Assembly (NCBI GenBank): GCA_041650595.1
Contig: JBAZKW010000004.1
Coordinates: 42,649-106,648, forward strand
Source: CALFCX01 sp041650595
GTDB taxonomy: Bacteria; Margulisbacteria; WOR-1; JAKLHX01
Reading direction: 5' to 3'
DNA: 64,000 bases
Below the pieces are notes generated by a model. The model saw only the letters and a list, made by a program, of their open reading frames with translations. It was not told where the DNA came from and did not search any database. Below are positions 1 to 7,724 of the stretch, one piece after another. How positions within the stretch are numbered: position 1 is the stretch's first letter; each line of letters opens with the position of its first letter. A program made the position numbers and the translations under genes.

Positions 1-1326
1 TTCAAAGTAAAGCGTATTCAAACGACCTTAGACGACTACATTTATACCTCCGACGATCAAGTTATCGAAGGAGAGGTCGAAGAGGGGAAAGTCTATGAAG
101 AACCTGATTTTAACAAAATTATTGAAATTAAAGAAAGAGAAGCAAAAAGAGTCAGGATTATTTTGGACGAGATCAATCAGAAAGATAAAACTATTGTTTT
201 CTGCGCAAATCAGGACCATGCACTGGCAATCAGGGATCTTATTAATCAAATGAACGATAGTAACGACCCGAATTATTGTGTCAGGGTGACCGCAAATGAA
301 GGCGCCAGGGGAGAGCAATTTTTAAGGGAGTTTCAGGATAATGAAAAAACTATTCCGACTATCTTAACCACTTCTCAAAAGCTGTCTACAGGTGTTGATG
401 CGAGAAATATCAGAAATATTGTCTTTTTGCGTCCCATCAATACAATGATTGAGTTTAAACAAATTATCGGAAGGGGGACCAGGCTGTTTGACGGCAAAGA
501 CTTTTTTACAATTGTTGATTTTGTTGACGCTTACAAACATTTCTCTGACCCTGAGTGGGATGGCGAGCCGGCAGAGGACGTTTGCGCTAAATGCGGGAAG
601 AGTCCTTGTATCTGCGAAAAGAGACCTCCCGGAGTTTGTCCCGTATGTGGCAAACAACCATGTGAATGCATTGTTGAACCGCCCAGTGTATGTCCAAAAT
701 GCGGGAAATCCCCCTGTCAATGTCCAAAAAAGGTAAAAATAAAGCTCCGTGATGGTAAGGAGCGTGAAATTCAGCATATGGTACAAATACTTTATTACAA
801 TGCCGATGGAGCGCCTGTTTCTGCGGAGCAATTCTTTCGAAATATTTTTGGTGCGCTGCCCGGGTTTTTCAAGAGCGAAGATGAGCTCCGGGAAATATGG
901 GCAAATCCATCGACAAGAAAAGCTTTTCTAGATAAAATCTCTGAAATCGGTTTTGACAAGGAAGCTCTGGATGCTTTACAAAAATTAGTTAATGCCGAAG
1001 ACAGTGATTTATTTGATGTTCTTGCTTATGTATCATTTGCCACCCAGCCGATTTCAAGAAAAAAAAGAGTTGATATGTTGAGAAGCATCATAATATATGG
1101 TCTGGACGAGAAACAAGTCGAATTTCTGGAATTTGTGCTGGATAAATATATCGAAAAAGGTGTTGAGGAGTTGGATGAAGAAAAACTACCGGTTCTTTTG
1201 AATTTGAAGTATCACTCCTCATCAGATGCCATGAAAATACTGGGCGATGTGAATAAAATTCGTTCTCTTTTCTTCACGTTCCAAAAAAAGTTATATTCAA
1301 AAGCAGATAAAGAATACGCGATATAG
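1..1326 (+). CDS. hsdR: Type I restriction enzyme R subunit (HsdR, EcoEI-like), C-terminal part
   Basis: The reading frame is open from base 1, so the 5' end lies outside the window; 441 residues are visible. HsdR is the ATP-dependent translocase/nuclease subunit of type I restriction complexes. The start of the fragment is the second RecA-like helicase domain: a strand reading IVFCANQDHA, motif V STGVDAR (residues 129-135) and motif VI QIIGRGTR (154-161), followed by DFVDAYKHF, typical of EcoEI-type R subunits. Residues 195-241 hold three tandem knuckles of the form C-x2-CGK-x-PC-x-C. The rest is an alpha-helical C-terminal domain expected to contact the methylase/specificity subunits. HsdM and HsdS are not in the window; they may lie upstream. 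The family call is strong; EcoEI subtype is an inference. Confidence 0.85.
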   Translation, partial: FKVKRIQTTLDDYIYTSDDQVIEGEVEEGKVYEEPDFNKIIEIKEREAKRVRIILDEINQKDKTIVFCANQDHALAIRDLINQMNDSNDPNYCVRVTANEGARGEQFLREFQDNEKTIPTILTTSQKLSTGVDARNIRNIVFLRPINTMIEFKQIIGRGTRLFDGKDFFTIVDFVDAYKHFSDPEWDGEPAEDVCAKCGKSPCICEKRPPGVCPVCGKQPCECIVEPPSVCPKCGKSPCQCPKKVKIKLRDGKEREIQHMVQILYYNADGAPVSAEQFFRNIFGALPGFFKSEDELREIWANPSTRKAFLDKISEIGFDKEALDALQKLVNAEDSDLFDVLAYVSFATQPISRKKRVDMLRSIIIYGLDEKQVEFLEFVLDKYIEKGVEELDEEKLPVLLNLKYHSSSDAMKILGDVNKIRSLFFTFQKKLYSKADKEYAI

Positions 1327-1342
1327 ACGCATAAATCCTATC

Positions 1343-1363
1343 TGCTATAATCCTCCCAAGGAG
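1343..1363 (+). promoter_or_regulatory. Extended -10 promoter and ribosome binding site for the 24-codon ORF
   Basis: TGCTATAAT (1343-1351) is a perfect extended -10 box. It is followed by a Shine-Dalgarno AAGGAG (1358-1363), 8 bases before the ATG at 1372. The pair shows that a gene with its own promoter once began here after hsdR. Confidence 0.5.
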
Positions 1364-1371
1364 CACATCAT

Positions 1372-1446
1372 ATGATGATCTCAAAAGAACATAATCCCCT
1401 TAAAAAGATTTGTAGCTGGGTTGAACAGGGGCAGACGGTCGACTGA
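1372..1446 (+). CDS. 24-residue ORF, probably the truncated start of a lost gene
   Basis: The ORF encodes MMISKEHNPLKKICSWVEQG followed by QTVD and a stop at 1444-1446. It has a good ribosome binding site and an extended -10 promoter, so it is likely expressed, but the product is too short to assign. It lies between hsdR and a REP-type transposase gene. The simplest reading is that the rest of the original gene was lost when the transposase region arrived. A genuine small peptide is the alternative. Confidence 0.3.
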   Translation: MMISKEHNPLKKICSWVEQGQTVD

Positions 1447-1490
1447 CTATTCCTTCCTTTGGCGGGATAATTGCTGGTAATGCAAATGCC

Positions 1491-2183
1491 ATGTCTATGT
1501 ATTACCGCCATCATCACCGCCGATCAATCCGGTTAAAGGGATATGATTATTCCCGTGCCGGCGCGTATTTTATTACAATATGCGCGCAAAACAGGGAATT
1601 CGTTTTTGGCGGCATCAAAAACGGGAAAATGACATTAAATGACGCGGGAAAAATGGCGGATCGTTGGTGGAATGAATTACGAAATAAATTCGTTAATATC
1701 GGGATCGATGAATATGTCATAATGCCAAATCATATACACGGGATATTGCATATTCATAATTGGGTTGGGCCGACACACGATGGTGATATTGAACAAATGC
1801 GCGCCGGTGATATGGGGCAGACACGTAGGTCTGCCCCTACGGATGACCAACAAAATATTGCCGACATAGGGGCGAACCTGTGTGTTCGCCCAAAACCGTG
1901 TGTTCGCCCAAAACCACGTGTTCACGCGAATCAATATTTTCGCCCGGATATACCCAAAATAATCCAATGGTACAAAACAATGACAACCAATGAATATATG
2001 CGGAATGTTAAACAAAACGGATGGCGCCCATTTAATGGTAGGTTATGGCAACGCAATTATTATGAACGGATTATCCGTGATGACGGATCATTAAACCGAA
2101 TCAGGCAATATATTGCCGATAATCCGTCCAAATGGGAATATGATACCAACAATTCAGGTAAAATCAGAATAACAACAAAATAA
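1491..2183 (+). CDS. REP-associated tyrosine transposase (RAYT, Y1_Tnp family)
   Basis: Single-strand HUH transposase, 230 residues. The N-terminus (HRRSIRLKGYDYSRAGAYFIT) is typical of TnpA_REP proteins. The metal-binding HUH motif is PNHIHGI (H81, H83), and the likely catalytic tyrosine is in LWQRNYYERII (Y190/Y191). RAYTs cut and move short palindromic (REP) sequences. Residues 91-150, between the HUH motif and the tyrosine helix, are an unusually long insert encoded by palindromes and an 18-bp tandem repeat, giving CVRPKP twice. No clear ribosome binding site precedes the ATG, so the start is uncertain; the in-frame ATG at 1497 is an alternative. The frame is intact through the repeats. 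Confidence 0.88.
   Translation: MSMYYRHHHRRSIRLKGYDYSRAGAYFITICAQNREFVFGGIKNGKMTLNDAGKMADRWWNELRNKFVNIGIDEYVIMPNHIHGILHIHNWVGPTHDGDIEQMRAGDMGQTRRSAPTDDQQNIADIGANLCVRPKPCVRPKPRVHANQYFRPDIPKIIQWYKTMTTNEYMRNVKQNGWRPFNGRLWQRNYYERIIRDDGSLNRIRQYIADNPSKWEYDTNNSGKIRITTK
1814..1837. repeat. Perfect hairpin inside the RAYT gene
   Basis: GGGGCAGAC (1814-1822) and GTCTGCCCC (1829-1837) form a perfect 9-bp stem with a 6-base loop. The frame is kept (encoding GQTRRSAP). The same 9-mer GGGGCAGAC occurs at 1428-1436 upstream of the gene. It looks like a REP-type palindrome inserted in frame. Confidence 0.7.
1870..1915. repeat. Second palindrome plus 18-bp tandem repeat inside the RAYT gene
   Basis: GGGCGAAC (1870-1877) pairs with GTTCGCCC (1884-1891), an 8-bp stem with a 6-base loop. 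The 18-base unit GTGTGTTCGCCCAAAACC occurs twice in tandem (1880-1897, 1898-1915), and a decayed third unit follows. Both the palindrome and the tandem copies stay in frame. Confidence 0.7.
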
Positions 2184-2226
2184 ATGGCCTTCCATCGCGA
2201 TTATCGTTAAGTCAAGATTGTGCCTA

Positions 2227-2235
2227 TGTTATAAT
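2227..2235 (+). promoter_or_regulatory. Extended -10 promoter of holB
   Basis: TGTTATAAT (2227-2235) ends 9 bases before the preferred holB start at 2245. Transcription would begin at or just before the ATG, so the message would be leaderless or nearly so. No convincing -35 box is seen. Confidence 0.5.
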
Positions 2236-2244
2236 CATCTTGTT

Positions 2245-3018
2245 ATGGTATTTGAATCTATAAAAGGCGAGCCGCGCGCGAAAAAGATCGTTTTGGGCGC
2301 TCATGCCGCCGGAAAAATTGCCGGCGCGTATATTTTTCAGGGACAAAACATAGAGGAAATGGCTGATTTTGCCAAGGAATTTGCCATGCTCCTAAATTGT
2401 GAAACAGCCTGCGGAAAGTGCCTTAACTGCAGAAAGATCGAATCCGGCGTCCATCCGGATTTTGTGACGATCATTCCGGAAGGCAAGAAGCAGATAATAA
2501 AGATCGATAGTATTAGAGACCTAAAAGACAGGGTAAAATTGGGTCCCGTTGAGGGAAAATATTTTGTTATCAGGGTGATCAATGCCGATTCCATTGAGCC
2601 CGCTGCCGCGAACAGCTTTTTAAAAGCTCTCGAAGAGCCGCCGCAAGGGGTCGTTTTTATACTTATAACCACGGCGACGGACAACCTTCCAAGGACGGTG
2701 CTTTCGAGGTGTCAGAAAATAATTTTTGCAAATCAGACCGAAGATCAGCTTGAAGCGCCCGATCTGCCTAAAAGTTACGATATCCCATCGCTGCTCACGT
2801 TTTCGTCGGAACTTGCCCAGCTGCCCAAAGAATCCGAAAGGCAGGAAGCGGAGAAAAAACTGCAGGTACTTACCGCGCATTTTTTTAAAAAAAGAGATTT
2901 TCCTAAAGCGCGCATTATTATAAGCGCGATGAAAGATCTCAAAAAGAACGCTAATATTAAACTTTTGCTGGACCGCATGGCGCTGACACTCGGAGGATGG
3001 ATAAAATGCTTGGAATAA
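2245..3018 (+). CDS. holB: DNA polymerase III delta' subunit
   Basis: Clamp-loader subunit that helps place the sliding clamp on DNA; 257 residues from the ATG at 2245. A longer frame begins at 2218, but homology starts at MVFESIKGEPRAKK and the -10 box lies between the two ATGs, so 2245 is preferred. A four-cysteine zinc site (C52, C56, C59, C62) precedes the VHPDF motif. SFLKALEEPP and the sensor SRC (154-156) are typical. The P-loop position (FQGQNIEEMA) has no lysine, as expected for delta', which does not bind ATP. The C-terminal collar domain is short. It overlaps the next gene by 22 bases; the holB-ricT order is also known from Bacillus. Confidence 0.85.
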   Translation: MVFESIKGEPRAKKIVLGAHAAGKIAGAYIFQGQNIEEMADFAKEFAMLLNCETACGKCLNCRKIESGVHPDFVTIIPEGKKQIIKIDSIRDLKDRVKLGPVEGKYFVIRVINADSIEPAAANSFLKALEEPPQGVVFILITTATDNLPRTVLSRCQKIIFANQTEDQLEAPDLPKSYDIPSLLTFSSELAQLPKESERQEAEKKLQVLTAHFFKKRDFPKARIIISAMKDLKKNANIKLLLDRMALTLGGWIKCLE

Positions 3019-3680
3019 GGTTTGAAAAATTCGGCAATACGGTGCCGATAACCGGCTACAAAGAGGATTCTTTGAGCGTGGGAAGTTATGTCGTGGTCGA
3101 AACAGGCCGCGGCGTGGAGTACGGCAGGATAGTCAAAAAACTCTGCGAAAAACACCTTCACATAGGGACAGAGATAAAACTGAAAAAAGTTCTGCGGTAT
3201 GCTACAGCGGAAGACTCTCAAAAAGCGGCCGAACTGGGGAAAAAAGAAAAAGCCGCGGCGGACCAGGCCAGAAAAAAGATCGCGGAGCTCGACCTCCCCA
3301 TCAGAATACTGGAGACCGAGTTGCTTTTTGACGAGAGTAAAGTGATCTATTATTACAAGGTCTTTGATCCGAAAAAAACTTTTTCAAGCAAGCAGATGAT
3401 AAAGGACCTTTCATCGCAAATGAACATAAAGATCGAGCTTATTTCCCTGGGGGCCAGGGAGCAGGCGCGGCTTAAATCGGGGATCGGGCCCTGCGGAAGA
3501 AAGATCTGCTGCGCGTCCTTTTTGGAAGAGTTTCCTCATATCTCAGTAAAGATGTTAAAAGAACAGGGGATAGCGATCAATCAGTCAAAGATCTGCGGCC
3601 TTTGCGGGAAATTCCTTTGCTGCCTGAAATATGAGGCGTCAGCCGGTAAAAAAGAAAAGGATGACGGGTCGGATGGGTGA
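2997..3680 (+). CDS. ricT: PSP1 domain protein (RicT/YaaT-like)
   Basis: A PSP1-family protein of 227 residues (224 if started at the second in-frame ATG, 3006). In Bacillus the homologue RicT (YaaT) is part of the RicAFT complex, which carries iron-sulfur clusters and affects mRNA processing by RNase Y. The PSP1 core covers roughly residues 60-200. The conserved cysteine patches GPCGRKICC and ICGLCGKFLCCLKYE are present. The gene starts inside the end of holB and its stop overlaps the HIT gene. The role in this organism is an inference; ricA and ricF partners are not seen here. Confidence 0.8.
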   Translation: MDKMLGIRFEKFGNTVPITGYKEDSLSVGSYVVVETGRGVEYGRIVKKLCEKHLHIGTEIKLKKVLRYATAEDSQKAAELGKKEKAAADQARKKIAELDLPIRILETELLFDESKVIYYYKVFDPKKTFSSKQMIKDLSSQMNIKIELISLGAREQARLKSGIGPCGRKICCASFLEEFPHISVKMLKEQGIAINQSKICGLCGKFLCCLKYEASAGKKEKDDGSDG

Positions 3681-4017
3681 ATGTATTTTTTGCAAAATAG
3701 CTTCCGGAGGTGTCAAGTCGGACATAGTCTATAAAAACGAAAAGATAGTCGCCTTTCGGGATATGTCTCCTCAAGCACCCGTACACATAATCATCATTCC
3801 GGTCGAACATATTGAAAAAGTTGAAGCCGTAAAAAATTATGATATTTTTGCCGTAATTTTTGAGGCAATAGATGCTATCATTAAGTCGGATACTGCAGGG
3901 GTCTTTAAGGATGGGTTCCGTATAGTGGCCAATTCCGGCAGGGCCGGAGGGCAGACTGTAAACCATCTGCATTTCCATCTCCTGGCGGGACGCCAGATGT
4001 TATGGCCTCCGGGCTAG
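3673..4017 (+). CDS. HIT family nucleotide hydrolase/transferase
   Basis: Histidine-triad protein of 114 residues. The triad H98-L-H100-F-H102-L-L (in NHLHFHLLAG) is the active site that cleaves nucleoside phosphoramidate or similar bonds (HINT branch). The N-terminus MGECIFCKI carries the usual CxxC. A longer frame opens at 3631, but the family starts at MGECIFCKI, so ATG 3673 is preferred. That start overlaps the ricT stop by 8 bases, which suggests translational coupling. The C-terminus ends in GRQMLWPPG, as in the HINT group. Substrate cannot be told from sequence. Confidence 0.88.
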   Translation: MGECIFCKIASGGVKSDIVYKNEKIVAFRDMSPQAPVHIIIIPVEHIEKVEAVKNYDIFAVIFEAIDAIIKSDTAGVFKDGFRIVANSGRAGGQTVNHLHFHLLAGRQMLWPPG

Positions 4018-4058
4018 GGTTTTTAAAGATAAAATCTGAAAAAAAGGGAGGGATTTTT

Positions 4059-4259
4059 TTGACTAGGATAGAGGTCCGGCGTGATGAACCTATCGATAAG
4101 GCGCTCAGAAAGTTCAAAAGTAAGCTGAGGAAAGAAGGGCTTCTCGAGGAAATGAAGAGAAGGGAATTTTATGAAAAGCCTTCTCAGAAGAAAAGAAGAG
4201 TGCTTGCGCAGGCAATAAAACGAGAGAAAAGGCGGCAAAGAGAAGCAGATTTTCAATGA
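4059..4259 (+). CDS. rpsU: 30S ribosomal protein S21
   Basis: Small-subunit protein S21, 66 residues, near the anti-Shine-Dalgarno end of 16S rRNA. The frame is open from an ATG at 4002, but the family begins (M)TRIEVRRDEPIDKAL. A TTG codon at 4059 sits exactly there, after a strong GGGAGG ribosome binding site (about 4046-4051). TTG is therefore the likely start. The C-terminus is the usual basic helix (KKRRVLAQAIKREKRRQRE). The stop overlaps the start of lptF as ATGA, so the two are probably coupled. Confidence 0.88.
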   Translation: MTRIEVRRDEPIDKALRKFKSKLRKEGLLEEMKRREFYEKPSQKKRRVLAQAIKREKRRQREADFQ

Positions 4260-5329
4260 AAATTCTTGACCGTTATTTGGCCGGCGAACTTGTTTCTCCA
4301 TTTTTGTTGGGCATAGCGGGCTTTGTGCTGATAATGACGACGGACTTGCTCTTTACTTTTGTAGATATGATCATAAATAAGGGCATTCCCGTCTGGGCAA
4401 TAGTGAGGCTGATCATCTATAAACTGCCGGCGATAATGGTCCTGACATTCCCTGTTTCTTTCCTTTTTGCCGCGGCTCTGGTACTTGGCCGCATGTCCAG
4501 AGATAATGAATTGGCGGCCATGAGGACATCCGGTATAAGCTTTTTCAGGATATCGATCCCGGTTGTGATCATCGCGGTCATTGTCAGCCTGCTTGCATTC
4601 TTTACCAACGAATCAATAGTTCCGCTTGCAAATAAGATATCCGACGGTGTTATAAGACAGATCATATACAAACAGCCCGTTACGGATATAAAAGAGAATG
4701 TGTTCTTTAAGGATTCTTTCGGCAGACACTACTATATACGCAGGGTTTCCAAAAAGAATTCTGAGCTTGAAGGCGTGATGGTCTATGAGCTTACCGGCAG
4801 TTCTTTGCCAAGGATAATAACGGCAAAAAAAGCTGTTCCTTCCGAAGGCAAATGGAAGCTTGTTGACGGCATGATACACAGTTTTGATGATTCCGGACAT
4901 ATGAAATATGAAGCCTCTTTCGCGTCAGCGGATATTCTTGTGGAAGAAAATGTCATGCGCTTTTCAGAGCAGAAGACTACGGACGAAATGAACAGCGCGG
5001 AGCTCAAAGCCCTTATTGCTTCGATGGACAAAGGAGGCGTAGGGACCTCGGCCCTTGCCACGGATTTTTTCATGAAGTTTTCTATTCCTTCAACAACCCT
5101 GGTTTTTGCGCTGCTCGGTATTCCCTTGAGCATACCGGCGCAACGTGCCGGCAAGTCGTGGGGATTCGCGATTTCGGTTATAATAGTATTCAGTTTCTAT
5201 GTGTTCGCGTCCGTGTTCCGTTCGATGGGGCGCGGCGGAATGATCGCTCCATTTGCAGCTGCATGGTTTCCGCCGGCTTTGATCGCTTTGTTTGGTACAA
5301 TTCTTATCTATAGGGAGGCAAGGCGCTGA
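4256..5329 (+). CDS. lptF: LptF/LptG (YjgP/YjgQ) family permease
   Basis: Inner-membrane component of the Lpt exporter that takes lipopolysaccharide (or a related lipid) from the inner membrane towards the outer membrane; 357 residues. Three N-terminal membrane segments (about 12-34, 53-77, 97-118), a periplasmic beta-jellyroll (about 125-265), then three C-terminal segments (about 272-352). The sequence ILDRYLAGELVSPF is typical of the family start. It is the main evidence for a diderm cell plan. Whether it acts as F or G is not clear, and the second permease and LptB are not in the window. It overlaps rpsU by 4 bases and the TPR gene by 1. Confidence 0.85.
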   Translation: MKILDRYLAGELVSPFLLGIAGFVLIMTTDLLFTFVDMIINKGIPVWAIVRLIIYKLPAIMVLTFPVSFLFAAALVLGRMSRDNELAAMRTSGISFFRISIPVVIIAVIVSLLAFFTNESIVPLANKISDGVIRQIIYKQPVTDIKENVFFKDSFGRHYYIRRVSKKNSELEGVMVYELTGSSLPRIITAKKAVPSEGKWKLVDGMIHSFDDSGHMKYEASFASADILVEENVMRFSEQKTTDEMNSAELKALIASMDKGGVGTSALATDFFMKFSIPSTTLVFALLGIPLSIPAQRAGKSWGFAISVIIVFSFYVFASVFRSMGRGGMIAPFAAAWFPPALIALFGTILIYREARR

Positions 5330-7710
5330 TGCCGTCCGCGGCTTTAGAAGAAGCAAAGAGATCACTTAAAAAAAATCCCAAAGACGCGGGGCTGAACCGG
5401 CTCATGGGAGGCCTTCTGCTCAAGGAAGGAAATTATAAAGAATCACTGAGATATTTCCAGCTTTCTACGATATTTTCTCCGAGGATCATTCCAAATATCC
5501 TTGTCGATTTTGAGGAGTACATCACCGACAATATAGACAATGTCCAGGCAAGGCTGGTGCTTGTTGATTTTTATATTCTCCAGGGCGATATCGATTCCGC
5601 GATACTCGAGCTTGAAGAGCTGGTAGAAATATCTCCGGAGACCGCGGCAATTTACAACAAGTTCGGCCGGCTTTATCTTAAGATCGGCAAGGTCGACGGA
5701 GCTATTTCACTTTTAGAAAAAGCCCTTGAGACCGGAAAAATAGACGAGATCCTTTTGGAATCTCTTGCCGGCGCCTACATTGAAAAAGAAAGATACGCAG
5801 ATGCGGTTAACCTGTATGAAAAGATCGTGGCTCTTCGGCCTTCCGGCAAGAGGGCTCTCCGGGCGCTTGGAGAGCTTTATGTAAGGCTGTCAAACTATGA
5901 GAGCGCAGCGCTCAGGTATGCCCAGATGCTGGACGACGATCCGGAAGTGATAAGCGAAGTTACTGAAAAACTTGAAGAACTTGCGCGCACAACTCCTAAC
6001 AGCACTTTTGTGCACGAACAGCTTGCCGATGTGTACATAAAAAGCCTGAAGCCGTCGAAGGCCGTTATAGAGCTTTCCAGAGTGATCAAATTGGACCCAA
6101 AAAAAACCGGTTCCGCGATCTCCGCCCTGCGCCGGCTGCTTCAGACATATCCGGACGAAAGAGATGCGATGTTCCTTCTTGCGCAATGTCTTATTGACCA
6201 AGGCGCCTTTTCCGAATCCGCGGAGATTTTTAACAGCCTGGAAAAAATGGACCCGGCTTTGTCGGATAAATGCGCGGCCGGGTACAAAAAAATACTTGCT
6301 CTTTATCCGGGACAGGCTTTTGCCCGCAAAAGCCTGGGGGACCTTCATTTTTCTTGCGGCAAGCTCAAAGAAGCTATGTCGGAATATATGGCGGTCTTAA
6401 AGCTGGACCCTTCCGAAAGCCGGGAAATAGAGCGGAAATGCCGCGAAATATTAAAATTGAATCCGCAGATGATAGAGCCCTGTCTTGTGCTTGCAGAATC
6501 TTTTCTTGTTTCGGGCGACAACCGCAAAGCTATAACGCTGGCCGAAGAGATCGTGCAAAAAGACAGCGGAAACTTTGATGCTTACAGGATACTTTCCGAA
6601 GGCTATATGAAGATAGAGGTCTTAAACCGCGCCAAAGATGCTCTGCGCTGCGCGCTCAAGCTTGCCCCCTATGATGAGGATCTCCAGACAAAATATAGAC
6701 AGGTGTCCGAAAAAGAGCTTGACAGGGAGATCTCGCTGATAAAGTCAAAGATAGCGCAGGATCCGTGGCGTATAGGACTTAATCTGGACCTTGCAAGATT
6801 GCTTTTTAAAAGGGGCTCTTTGGATGCCGCGTCCAGAGCTTTGCAGAGCGCGCTCAAAGATGCAACAAGGGCTGCCGCGTCCCACAAGCTTATGGGCGTC
6901 ATATTCAAAGAACAGTGGCGGTACGATCTGGCGCTTGCGCAATTTGAAAAAATGCTCGAGTTTAAAAGTGACGATGCCGAAACCGAAAAGATCGCATGGT
7001 CGCAGGCAGGCAGCTGCAAAGAGGCCTGCGGTATGGTATCAGAAGCAGTTGGGCTTTATGAAAAAGTCCTTTCCCTTGATATGGAGTTTGAGTCTCTTGC
7101 ACAAAGAGTAAAATACCTGAACAATACAAGCTCTTCTTCGGTAAGGAATAAATCGCTGGCCGCGGTCATCGATCTTGAAGGTGGCTTTGTAAAGGCGGTA
7201 TGGGGCCGCGACGGGCGGCGCCATAGGGCCGATGACGAGGACCTTATGTCCGTTACTTTTGGTCAGGGGCAGAACAATACGGGTTTTGAAAAATTCCTTA
7301 AGGATAAGGTCAAGGAAGCTGAAGAGGATTTTACTCTTGCCTCACAGCTGGATCCGGGACTTTTTGCCTCACAGAACAATCTTGCGGTGATCCATCTGCG
7401 GAACAAGGATGCGGAAAAAGCCCGCCTCCTGCTTTCGAACCTTATGATAGAAGATTCCACGCATCCCGTATATTTGAACAATCTGGGGGTGCTTTTTGCC
7501 GTCAAAGGTGATCTTGAAAGCGCCGAGAAAAACTTTTTGGCAGCGCTAAAATCCGACAAGGAGTTTAATGCTCCGAATTTTAATCTTTCGCAGATACTCC
7601 TGAAAAAAGATCTCGCCAAAGAAGCCCTTGAATACTTCCGGAAGATCGGCAGCTGCGATCCTCTTTATGAGACTGCCCAGAGACAGTTCTATTACCGCAA
7701 TTTCCATTAA
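5329..7710 (+). CDS. Large tetratricopeptide-repeat protein
   Basis: A 793-residue protein made almost entirely of TPR-like helical hairpins, e.g. AAIYNKFGRLYLKIGKVDGA and LLESLAGAYIEKERYADAV. A non-repeat, glycine-rich stretch near residues 600-650 (LAAVIDLEGGFVKAVWGRDG, then RRHRADDEDL) breaks the array before a last group of repeats. No signal peptide or membrane segment is seen, so it is probably a cytoplasmic scaffold. The start overlaps the lptF stop by one base (TGATG) and a glycosyltransferase follows, so a role in envelope or glycan assembly is plausible but unproven. No catalytic motif is recognised. Confidence 0.8.
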   Translation: MPSAALEEAKRSLKKNPKDAGLNRLMGGLLLKEGNYKESLRYFQLSTIFSPRIIPNILVDFEEYITDNIDNVQARLVLVDFYILQGDIDSAILELEELVEISPETAAIYNKFGRLYLKIGKVDGAISLLEKALETGKIDEILLESLAGAYIEKERYADAVNLYEKIVALRPSGKRALRALGELYVRLSNYESAALRYAQMLDDDPEVISEVTEKLEELARTTPNSTFVHEQLADVYIKSLKPSKAVIELSRVIKLDPKKTGSAISALRRLLQTYPDERDAMFLLAQCLIDQGAFSESAEIFNSLEKMDPALSDKCAAGYKKILALYPGQAFARKSLGDLHFSCGKLKEAMSEYMAVLKLDPSESREIERKCREILKLNPQMIEPCLVLAESFLVSGDNRKAITLAEEIVQKDSGNFDAYRILSEGYMKIEVLNRAKDALRCALKLAPYDEDLQTKYRQVSEKELDREISLIKSKIAQDPWRIGLNLDLARLLFKRGSLDAASRALQSALKDATRAAASHKLMGVIFKEQWRYDLALAQFEKMLEFKSDDAETEKIAWSQAGSCKEACGMVSEAVGLYEKVLSLDMEFESLAQRVKYLNNTSSSSVRNKSLAAVIDLEGGFVKAVWGRDGRRHRADDEDLMSVTFGQGQNNTGFEKFLKDKVKEAEEDFTLASQLDPGLFASQNNLAVIHLRNKDAEKARLLLSNLMIEDSTHPVYLNNLGVLFAVKGDLESAEKNFLAALKSDKEFNAPNFNLSQILLKKDLAKEALEYFRKIGSCDPLYETAQRQFYYRNFH

Positions 7711-7724
7711 AGAAAGGAGCTTTT

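Noticed and set aside
1..1326. Complete restriction-modification system
   Set aside because: Only the 3' part of hsdR is present; no hsdM or hsdS in the window.
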